This document shows positions 48,070-56,299 of a stretch of 64,000 bases of DNA, piece after piece. This stretch comes from JAEUQQ01 sp963697285 (lineage in GTDB: Bacteria; Acidobacteriota; Vicinamibacteria; Vicinamibacterales; JAFNAJ01): contig CAVONI010000002.1 of assembly GCA_963697285.1 (NCBI GenBank), forward strand, positions 62,001-126,000, read 5' to 3'. Every line of letters starts with the position of its first letter. Position 1 is the stretch's first letter. A program made the position numbers and the translations under genes. The notes beneath the pieces are model-generated. The model was not told where the DNA came from, did not search any database, and worked only from the letters and a program-made list of their open reading frames with translations.

Positions 48070-51000
48070 ATGACCATAATGAAATTTCGACTTACAGTCC
48101 TGTATCTGGCAACCGTGGGGATGCTGCTCGTCGAGCCACCCGGGGCAGTTGCCCAGAGCTTCGAGCTTCGGTCCGTCCATGTCGGGCCAGCCGGAGCGGT
48201 GTCTGCCCAGGTCACCCCTGGCTACCCCGCCGCGCGCGACTTCGCGACCGAAGTGATCGGCGACCCGTGGGACTTCGAACAGGCGACCGACTACAACTAC
48301 ATGTACTCGCTCGAAGGCTGCAATCCGACCTGCAGGCCGACGTGGGTCAGCATGCCCACGATTGCCAACGGGTACTTCCACGGCATCGCGCAGTCGCCCA
48401 CGCCGCGGATGAGCATGCAGTTCGAGGGCGTTTCACTCGCGCCCTGGCGCCCTGAACGCCGCGTTCCGCACCGGCGTGCGCTATCCAATCGATGCGAACA
48501 CCTACAAGCGGCTTTCGTTCCGCGTCCGCCGCACGGCTGCGTTCAAGGCTGACGAGCTGCTGAGTGCCCTGTGGTTCACGGCGACGTACCGCGACGTCAG
48601 CGAGTTCGGTGTCAGGTACTTCACCGCCATGAACTTCAACCCGCATGTCGGCCGCTACGAGAACCAGATGCCGCTCGACAGCCAGGGGCAGGCCAACGCG
48701 TGGCAGATCTACAAGGTGGATCTCACGCGTGGCGTGGGAACGCCCATCTACGGTGGCAAGGCGTGGCAGCAGACGGTGCGCGGCTTCGAGTTCGGCGTCG
48801 GCAACGGCGCCCACGTCAACGGCGCAGCTGTCGATCTTGACTGGGTGCGCCTGTACGAGCCGGGCACGGCGATGGCCACGCTGTCGTTCACGGGGTTCAA
48901 GACCGGGAAGGTGGTCACGCTGACGGCCCGGCACACCGAAACCGGCGACACCATCCAGATCTATCCCGAGGATGGGACGTCCGAAACGAAGTTCGCGAAC
49001 GGTACGTTCCCGTGGGACTACGGCTTCCTGCCGCCAGGCACGTGGACGATCACGGCAACAGGATTGAGCACCACGAGCCAGACGCGGACCGTCACGCAAA
49101 CGCTGGTCATCGATGCGCCGCCCGTGCTGACGGTGCTCGAGCCCGACGTGAAGGGCGGCCGCGACTTCGCACGGGCGGTGATCGGCGACGCGTGGGACCT
49201 GTCGAACGTCGAGGACGTGACGCGCTACGGCCGGTTGCAGCAGATCACGAACCCGGTTTTCGGCGACTCGGGCCTTTCGGGCGGTACGACCGGCGGGGCC
49301 GGCACCGGCACGATGAGTGACGCATCCGTCATGTTCCTCGACGATGCGGGCAAGACTCCAGGCACCGAGTTCCAGCTCGATGCAGACACGTACTATCGGC
49401 TGTCGTTCACGCTCGAGTACACCGACCGCAAGGACCTGACGGGGCCGGAATCGCTCGGCACCGAGTGGGGTGGCGTGTTCCGCGTCATCTGGCGTCCGCC
49501 GCATGCGCCGAGCTACACCGACATGAAGACGCCGATGATGATGGACGGTGGCCCGCAGGATTTCGCGCTCGACATGCGCGAGCTCACCATGACGGGCCCG
49601 ATGGGCGAGCCCGGCCTCGAGCCGCATTCGCAGTACCTGTGGCAGGGGAAGCTCGGCACGTTCCGCATCGACATCGACGAGGGCCTGCGGCCACGCACAT
49701 TCAAGCTGTCGAACGTGCGATTGGCCGCCGATGACGAGCCAAACGGCAACGGCTTCTTCGTCATCCGCTGGAACGCGACCGACGCCACCTACTCGCGCGG
49801 GCTGGCAGACGCGGCCAGCGGGGATTCGACGGTACGCCTCTACTGGGACACCGACCGCGTCGCGTCGAACGGCAGATCGCTGATCGCGCAGAACACCGGC
49901 GCCGGACTCGGGGCGTACTCATGGAACGTCGCCGGGCTCGTGCCCGGCGTGTATTGGATCTACGTCGAGGTGACCGACGCCGCTGGCAACACGCAGGGAC
50001 GCTACTCGACCGGACCCGTGCGCGTGCGGACGACGTTCGCACCGCCCACCGACAACGACAGCGATGGCCTGAGTGACGCCTGGGAATCGAAGTACGGCGT
50101 CTCGTCACCGTCCGCCGACGAGGACGAGGACGGCGTCAGCAACCTCGCCGAGTACCAGCAGGGCACGAACCCGCTGCTGTCGAACGCCTGGACGCTGCCC
50201 GAGGGCTCAACAGGGTTCTTCACCGAACGGCTCGCGCTCGCCAACCCCGATGACGACGACGCGGCTGTCGCCGTCTCATACCTGCGCGAAGACGGTTCCC
50301 CCCCGGTGGTGCGCGACTACATCGTGCCGCGCAAGGGACGCCTGAGCATCGAGGTCAACAGCGTCAGTGGGCTCTCGTCCACGGCGGTGTCAACGGTGCT
50401 CAACACGGCCAGCGGAGGCATCATCGTCGAACGCACGCTGTTCTGGGGCGACGACCTCTATGGCGGGCACACCGGAAAAGGCCTCACCGTGGGGCGCACC
50501 AGTTGGTACCTCGCCGAAGGCGACGCGAACGTGTTCGACACCTTCATCCTGCTGGCCAACGGGGGATCGCAGGCCGCCACGGTCACCGCGACGTACCTGC
50601 TCGAGTCGGGACAGACCATCGTCCGGACCTACAACGTCGGGGTCAAGCAGCGCGTGACGATCTTCGCGAACGACGTCGTCGGCGACAACGGCCTCGCCCT
50701 GCGCGGCAAGTCGTTCTCGACGACGATCGCGAGCACCGCACCGATCCACGTCGAGCGATCGATGTACTACACGAACGGCGGCCGGTTCTGGAATGTCGGC
50801 CATGGAAGCGCGGCCGTCGCGGAGCCGTCGCCGTCGTGGTTCGTGGCCGAAGGACACACGGGGCCCTTCTTCGACGTCTACCTGCTGCTGGCGAACCCCG
50901 GCCCGACCACGGTGTCGGCCACCGTGCGGTATTTGCTGCCTGGCGGCCGCGTCCTCACCAGGACGTACTCGCTGCCGCGCACGAGCCGCACGACCCTCCT

Positions 51001-51511
51001 GGTAGACCAGGAACTGGTGCAGCTCGATCCAACCCTCACTGAAACCGACGTGTCGGCCGAGATCACGGCGACCGGCGACATCATCGTCGAACGGGCGATG
51101 TACTGGCCGTACGACTTCACGCAATGGTACGAGGCGCACGCCAGCGCCGGCATCACGTCGACGGGCGTCCAGTGGGGCCTGGCAGAAGGCGAGTACGGCG
51201 GCCCCCGCCGGTTCGACACATTCGTGCTGATCGCGAACCCATCGGCGCAGGCCGCGACGGTACAGGTGACGCTGCTGCGGGGCGCGGGGCTCACGCCGTT
51301 GAGCAGGACGGTGACCGTCGCCGCCAACAGCCGCGCGACAATGTCGGCCGGCGAGTTCGTGGCCTTGGGACTTCAGTCGGGCGAGCGCTTCGGTGCGCTG
51401 GTGACGTCGACCAACAAGGTGCCGATCGTCGCCGAACGCGCGATGTACTGGGATGGCGGCGGCGTGTTCTGGGGCGGCGGCACGAACGAGACCGCCGTGA
51501 AGATCCGGTGA
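48070..51511 (+). pseudogene. Secreted FAEG-repeat protein B, with one +1 frameshift
   Basis: Begins at ATG 48070 with a signal peptide (FRLTVLYLATVGMLLVEPPG, cleavage near AVAQ) and has the same architecture as protein A. An extra C in the CCC at 48442-48444 shifts the frame after FEGVSLAP; paralogue A reads on as GALNAAFRTG. From RYPIDANTYKRLSFRVRR the second frame is open for 1011 codons to 51511. It covers the Asp-rich linker DNDSDGLSDAWESKYG and four repeats that open WTLPEG, WYLAEG, WFVAEG and WGLAEG and close with ER(T/S/A)(L/M)(F/Y)(W/Y). 3442 bases is one over a multiple of three. Repaired length is about 1146 aa. Confidence 0.88.
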
Positions 51512-51538
51512 GGATGCCGCACCGCGCGCTCCACGACC

Positions 51539-51585
51539 ATCACTCCCGGAGTCGTTTCTGCCGGCACAGACACTCCGGGAGTGAT
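51539..51585. terminator. Perfect 14-bp inverted repeat between converging genes
   Basis: The left arm ATCACTCCCGGAGT (51539-51552) is perfectly complementary to ACTCCGGGAGTGAT (51572-51585), with a 19-nt loop. It lies 27 bp after the FAEG-protein stop and 9 bp before the stop of the convergent methyltransferase, so it could end both transcripts. No U-tract; each arm also contains a smaller palindrome. Confidence 0.7.
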
Positions 51586-51594
51586 CTGCCGACG

Positions 51595-52440
51595 TCAGCG
51601 CGACACGGCGAGCGCGAAACAGGGGCCGTGGACGTGGTCAGGCTCCTCGAACGCGATCTCGATCTTCGTGAATCCCGCGTGGCGGACGCACGCGAGCATG
51701 TCGTCGCGCGACATCCAGTGCGCGTGCGGATGCAAGCCGCCAGCGAACGTCGCGAACGCCGACGTGGCCCCGTACTCGTAGCGGTGCTGCGTGCAGGTGA
51801 ACCCTGCATGTGACGTCTGCGACACGCCGCTGAAGCGGCCGGCACTCGCGCTCGCCTTCACCCTGGCGTCGTCGTAGTAGTGCGTCCAGATCGTTGCCCG
51901 CCTGGCCACGCGGGCGATCAGGTGCACCACCAGCGCCGGCTCGCGCATGTGATAGAGCACGCCGTTCGCGAAGCATGTGTCGAAACGCTCGCCGGTCGTG
52001 CGCATGTACTCGACGAAGTCACCCAGCAGGTAGTGGACCCGATCGAGGCCCACGACTTCCTTCATGACCAGGCACTTCATGAAGGCCCTGGCATTGCCCT
52101 CGATGCCGATCACCTCGCGCGCACCGTGTTGCTGCGCCATGTAGCTGTGACCCGCCTCGAGGGGACCGAGTTCGAGGATGCGGTCGCCGTTCACGCCACC
52201 CAGTTGCTCGATCGCCCACGACACCCGCGGATCTTCGAACAGCGGCATCTGCCCGGCCGACAGGTGCGCGTACGCAGGGGGCAGGCGCGATATCCACTCG
52301 TCCTTGAAGACGTCGAGCGCGTTCTGGGGCGTCGGGGCGCTGGTCACGAGCCCTGGGCCATGCTCGAGGACGCGCGGCCCCTGCGTCACGGGCGAACCCC
52401 GGAGGGCACGTCTCACCATCGACTTCGCGGTTCTCAGCAT
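51595..52440 (-). CDS. Class I SAM-dependent methyltransferase
   Basis: This 281-aa methyltransferase has motif I as RILELGPLEAGHSYMAQ (about residues 88-104), EVIGIEGNARAF and TCFANGVLYHM (motif II). The C-terminus resembles DUF1698/CmoB-like SAM enzymes only loosely. The substrate is unknown; the locus suggests a sugar or lipid. ATG 52440 stands 8 nt after a TACAAT box, suggesting a leaderless message. Confidence 0.8.
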   Translation of the reverse strand: MLRTAKSMVRRALRGSPVTQGPRVLEHGPGLVTSAPTPQNALDVFKDEWISRLPPAYAHLSAGQMPLFEDPRVSWAIEQLGGVNGDRILELGPLEAGHSYMAQQHGAREVIGIEGNARAFMKCLVMKEVVGLDRVHYLLGDFVEYMRTTGERFDTCFANGVLYHMREPALVVHLIARVARRATIWTHYYDDARVKASASAGRFSGVSQTSHAGFTCTQHRYEYGATSAFATFAGGLHPHAHWMSRDDMLACVRHAGFTKIEIAFEEPDHVHGPCFALAVSR

Positions 52441-52448
52441 TGCCGGTC

Positions 52449-52454
52449 ATTGTA
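52449..52454 (-). promoter_or_regulatory. Candidate -10 box 8 nt before a methyltransferase start
   Basis: The minus strand reads TACAAT, 8 nt before ATG 52440. It is one of the group of TANNNT boxes set next to start codons in this window. Confidence 0.45.
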
Positions 52455-52537
52455 AGGGAGACGAGCCGCGCCGCGGCTGGAGGCCAGGGGCGAGGCCCGG
52501 GCGGATGGCAGGTGTCGGCCGCGCCCACCGTCGATGT

Positions 52538-54280
52538 CTACGCCGGGGTCAGCATGTCGCGCAGGGCGACCACGGTCGGTGGACGTTGCGCCGGCTGAGG
52601 CAGGAGCGCAGACATCACCCCCGCGGCGAACGCCTCCGGGATGTCTGGCCGCAGGTCGGCGAGCGACTTCGGTGGCGACATCAGCATCGCGCCCATCAAC
52701 TGGTGCAGCGTCGGCGCGTTGAACGGCAGCCGCGACGAGGCCATCTCGTAGATCAGCACGCCCAGCGTGAACACGTCGCTTCGTTCGTCGGACGGCTGGC
52801 CCATCAGCAGTTCGGGCGCGACGTACGGCACTTCCATGTCGAGCGGTCCCGTTCCGCGCAGCGATGACTCGCTCAGTGTCGACAACAGGTCCTGCACGTG
52901 GCAGATTCCGGCCGACGAGACAAGCGCGCGCTCGCCGTACTCCTCGTCTGGCGCAACCCGGATGATCTCCGGGCTCAGCCCGCAGATCCCGCCGCCCTTG
53001 CGCCGCAACGCGATCGTGGCGCCGACAATCTGCCGCGTGAACACCCTGAGGATGGGCCACGGCAACGGTCCTTCGCGGGTGAGCCGCTCGCGAAGGCTCA
53101 TGCTCTCGACGAGTTCGGTGACGACGTAGACGACATCGCGCTCCTCGCCGTAGTCGCGCACCTGGAGCACCGACGGGTGCGGCACCTGGAGTGCGCGCGC
53201 CTCGCGAAGGAACCGCTGACGTGCGGCGTCCCAGTTCGACGAGGCCGCCCGGCGCAGCGTCCTGATCGCCACCGGGTGATCGAGGGCGCGATGTTTCGCG
53301 GCGTAGATGTCGCTCCCGAGGCGGCCGGTGCCGACGCGCTGCTGCAGCTCGTACTTCGACAGGAACCCCCACGACTCGGCTGCGGCAAGCGGGCCGGTCT
53401 CGAGGGTCGAGTCGGCGTCGCGCCCCGACAGGGCACGCGCGAACGACGAGACCGAGTCGTACCGCTCGTCCGGCGACTTCGCCATCGCCTGCTGCACCAC
53501 GGCCTCCACGCGGCCGGGCAGGTCGGGCCGCTCTCCCCGGATCGAGGGTGCATCCTGCTGAAGGTGCTGCGTGACCACGGCGATCGGATCGGGCGCGTCG
53601 AAGGGCGGATGCCCGGTCAGCATCTCGAACACGACCGCACCGAGCGAGTACACGTCGCTGCGCGGATCGGTCGGCTCGCCGCGCAGCTGCTCCGGCGACG
53701 CGTACGCCACCGTGCCCAGGAACTCGCGTTCGACGGTGAGGCGCGTGCGCGTCTCGTCGGCAGCTGTCGTCGTGTCGCGGATGTTCGCGAGGCCGAAGTC
53801 GATGACCTTGTAGATCTTCTCGCCGGAGTCGAATCGATGCGAGACGAGGTTGGCCGGCTTCAGGTCGCGGTGGACGACGCCGCGGTCGTGGGCGAGCTGC
53901 AGGGCGCCGGCCACACTGCTGACGATGTGCGTGGTCGCTGCCAGCTCGAGCGAGCCGCGAACCGAGAGTTCCTGCCGCAGGCTTGGCCCGTTGAGCAGCT
54001 CCATCACGAGGTAGGGACGATCCTCTTCGTCGATGTCGAAGTCGAGGATCGAGACGATGTGGGGATGCCGCAGCTGGGCGCAGGCCCTGCTCTCGCGCAG
54101 GAACCGCTCGCGCAGGGCCTCGATCGCCTGCGGAGACTGCGGCCCCCGCTGCATGACCTTGATGGCCACCTCGTCGCCGAGCAGGCGTCGCCGGGCCCGG
54201 TACACCTCGCCCATGCCCCCCTCGCCGAGGAGGCCTACGATCTCGTAGCGATCGTCGATGAGCTGGCCCGGGATGAACAT
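52538..54280 (-). CDS. Ser/Thr protein kinase with a C-terminal pseudokinase domain
   Basis: This 580-aa protein has an active-looking kinase domain at about residues 11-275. It has the glycine loop GEGGMGEVY, VAIKV (catalytic Lys), HRDLKPANL, DFGLAN and YASPEQLRGEPTDPRSDVYSLG. A second kinase-like domain at about 300-575 has GTGRLGSDIYAAK and VAIRTLRR. It lacks HRD (ICGLSPEIIRV at that place) and has no DFG (VSSAGI), yet keeps the downstream VAPELLMGQPSDERSDVFTLGVLIYEM. There is no transmembrane segment. The second domain is therefore a pseudokinase, probably regulatory or scaffolding. Confidence 0.88.
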   Translation of the reverse strand: MFIPGQLIDDRYEIVGLLGEGGMGEVYRARRRLLGDEVAIKVMQRGPQSPQAIEALRERFLRESRACAQLRHPHIVSILDFDIDEEDRPYLVMELLNGPSLRQELSVRGSLELAATTHIVSSVAGALQLAHDRGVVHRDLKPANLVSHRFDSGEKIYKVIDFGLANIRDTTTAADETRTRLTVEREFLGTVAYASPEQLRGEPTDPRSDVYSLGAVVFEMLTGHPPFDAPDPIAVVTQHLQQDAPSIRGERPDLPGRVEAVVQQAMAKSPDERYDSVSSFARALSGRDADSTLETGPLAAAESWGFLSKYELQQRVGTGRLGSDIYAAKHRALDHPVAIRTLRRAASSNWDAARQRFLREARALQVPHPSVLQVRDYGEERDVVYVVTELVESMSLRERLTREGPLPWPILRVFTRQIVGATIALRRKGGGICGLSPEIIRVAPDEEYGERALVSSAGICHVQDLLSTLSESSLRGTGPLDMEVPYVAPELLMGQPSDERSDVFTLGVLIYEMASSRLPFNAPTLHQLMGAMLMSPPKSLADLRPDIPEAFAAGVMSALLPQPAQRPPTVVALRDMLTPA

Positions 54281-54292
54281 GGCAGGCTCACC

Positions 54293-54298
54293 ATTCTA
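54293..54298 (-). promoter_or_regulatory. Candidate -10 box for the kinase gene
   Basis: The minus strand reads TAGAAT, 12 nt before ATG 54280, so the leader would be only about five nucleotides. Confidence 0.4.
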
Positions 54299-54375
54299 CA
54301 GATTCGCTCGATGAGTCGGCGCCTGGTCGCGCGATGTCCGGACGCGTCCAGGTTCGCGTCGCTGCCAGGTCCTGA

Positions 54376-54381
54376 GATAAT
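54376..54381 (+). promoter_or_regulatory. Candidate -10 box for the M61 peptidase gene
   Basis: GATAAT lies 34 nt before ATG 54416; a GGAG ribosome-binding sequence is found 11 nt before that ATG, so this gene would have a normal leader. Confidence 0.4.
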
Positions 54382-54415
54382 GGCGCGTCGTCTTCCTGCT
54401 CCGGAGTCCCTGTCG

Positions 54416-56224
54416 ATGTCGATCCGCTCCCGTGCACACGCGCTTGCCGTGCTCGCGCTCCTTGCCGTCCCGATGACTACAGACGCCCAGCCCGCCGCTC
54501 CAATCGCCTACACGCTCCGGTTCCCTGCCGCCGCAACGCACTACGTCGATGTCGAAGCGCGATATCCGACGCAGCGCCAGGCGAAAGTCGAGTTGCTGAT
54601 GGCCGTCTGGACGCCGGGCTCGTACCTCGTGCGCGAGTATGCCCGCAACGTCGAGCAACTCGAGGCCCGGGACGCCGCCGGCCGCGTGCTCCCGTCGGTG
54701 AAGTCGACCAAGAACCGCTGGACCGTCACCACCAACGGCGCCGACCGCATCGTCGTCACCTATCGCGTCTACGCGCGCGAGATGTCGGTGCGCACCAACT
54801 GGGTCGAGGCGGGCATGGCCATCCTCAACGGTGCGCCGACCTTCATCACGCTAGCCGAGAAGGGCCCGCGCCCCCACGAGGTGACGCTCGAACTCCCCGC
54901 CACGTGGAACGACGCGGTCATGGCGCTCCCGAAGGGACCGGGCGGCGCGCACCACTACGTTGCGCCCGACTACGACGCGCTCGTCGATTCGCCGATCCTT
55001 GCCGGCGATCTCGCGCTGTATCGCTTCGACGTAGGCGGCACGCCCCACACGCTCGCCAACCTTGGAGAAAGCGGCACATGGGACGGCCCGAGGAGCGCCG
55101 CCGACACCAGGAGCATCGTCGAGGCGAACCTGAAGCTCTGGGGCGGCCTGCCGTATCCCCAGTACATCTTCATGAACGCCATCGTCGAATCGGGCGGCGG
55201 ACTCGAGCACAAGAACTCGACGATGCTGATGACCAACCGGTGGCGGACGCGGACGCGGAAGGATTACGTGGGGTGGCTCGGCCTCGTGTCGCACGAGTTC
55301 TTCCATGCCTGGAACGTGAAGCGCTTCCGGCCCGTCGAACTCGGCCCGTTCGACTACGAGAGGGAGAACTACACCACGGGCTTGTGGATCAGCGAGGGGT
55401 TCACCGACTACTACGGCGACCTGATGGTGCGTCGCGCCGGCCTCACGACCCGCGACGAGTACCTCGACGAACTGAGCAACCTGATTCGCAGCCTGCAGAC
55501 GACGCCTGGCCGAACGAACCAGTCGGCGACGGCCTCGTCGTTCGACTCATGGATCAAGCAGTACCGCCCCGATGAGAACTCGCCCAACACGTCGATCAGC
55601 TACTACACCAAGGGCGCGGTGATTGCGTTCGTGCTCGACGCGAAGATCCGCACGCTGACGCGCAGCGCCAGGTCGCTCGACGACGTCCTGCGTCTCGGCT
55701 ACCAGCGTTTCTCGGGTGAGCGGGGGTTCACGCAGGACGATTTCCGCAAGGTGGCGAGCGAGGTCGCGGGCGCGGACCTCACCGCATGGTTCGCGACACA
55801 TGCCGACACGGTGGACGAGGTCGACTACGCCGAGGCCTTCGACTACTACGGCCTGCGCTTCAAGCCGACGGCCGGTCCGCGCGGCGACAAGGGCTGGATC
55901 GGGGCGACAACGAAGATCGACAACGGCCGGCTGCTCATCACACAGGTGCGCCGCGAGACGCCCGCGTTCGCCGCCGGGCTCAACGTCGACGACGAGATCC
56001 TGGCGATCGGCGACTTCCGTGTCCGCGCGGATCAACTCGAGACGCGACTCGAGCAGTACCGGCCCGGCGACACCGTGTCGGTGCTCGTCGCCCGTCGCGA
56101 GCGCTTGATGCGGATCGACGTGACGCTGGGCGCGGAACCGCCCCGCGGCTACGTGGTCGAAGTGAGAGACGATGCCACGCCCGAACAGCTCGCGCGCCTG
56201 AAGGCATGGCTGTGGGAATCGTGA
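54416..56224 (+). CDS. Secreted M61-family (glycyl aminopeptidase-like) metallopeptidase with PDZ domain
   Basis: This 602-aa protein has a signal peptide (residues 8-23 hydrophobic, cleavage near TDAQ) and a beta-rich N-domain (YVDVEARYPTQRQAKVEL). The zinc site is LVSHEFFHAWNVKRFRP (HExxH, about residue 297), with the downstream Glu in WISEGFTDYYGD. The last 100 residues form a PDZ domain (ETPAFAAGLNVDDEILAIGD). This is the full M61 layout. It probably acts in the periplasm on peptides. The start is ATG 54416, by signal peptide and ribosome-binding site; a much longer upstream frame is antisense to the kinase. Confidence 0.92.
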   Translation: MSIRSRAHALAVLALLAVPMTTDAQPAAPIAYTLRFPAAATHYVDVEARYPTQRQAKVELLMAVWTPGSYLVREYARNVEQLEARDAAGRVLPSVKSTKNRWTVTTNGADRIVVTYRVYAREMSVRTNWVEAGMAILNGAPTFITLAEKGPRPHEVTLELPATWNDAVMALPKGPGGAHHYVAPDYDALVDSPILAGDLALYRFDVGGTPHTLANLGESGTWDGPRSAADTRSIVEANLKLWGGLPYPQYIFMNAIVESGGGLEHKNSTMLMTNRWRTRTRKDYVGWLGLVSHEFFHAWNVKRFRPVELGPFDYERENYTTGLWISEGFTDYYGDLMVRRAGLTTRDEYLDELSNLIRSLQTTPGRTNQSATASSFDSWIKQYRPDENSPNTSISYYTKGAVIAFVLDAKIRTLTRSARSLDDVLRLGYQRFSGERGFTQDDFRKVASEVAGADLTAWFATHADTVDEVDYAEAFDYYGLRFKPTAGPRGDKGWIGATTKIDNGRLLITQVRRETPAFAAGLNVDDEILAIGDFRVRADQLETRLEQYRPGDTVSVLVARRERLMRIDVTLGAEPPRGYVVEVRDDATPEQLARLKAWLWES

Positions 56225-56299
56225 CGGCACACGACCGGATGCTGCAGGCCACCGGCGACGTCGGGCTCGATCCTGACGCCCGCAGGGGCCGGCACGACG

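Larger units (their letters stand above)
47892..51511 (+). repeat. Tandem duplication, unit B (yfhO relic plus second FAEG-repeat gene)
   Basis: Second copy of the 3.6-kb unit at 44213. The coding part is nearly identical in places (for instance the GTEWGGVFRVIW region) and more divergent in the signal peptide and intergenic part. Confidence 0.8.

Noticed and set aside
52898..54415. Upstream extension of the M61 peptidase frame
   Set aside because: This part is antisense to the Ser/Thr kinase; the signal peptide and ribosome-binding sequence fix the start at 54416.
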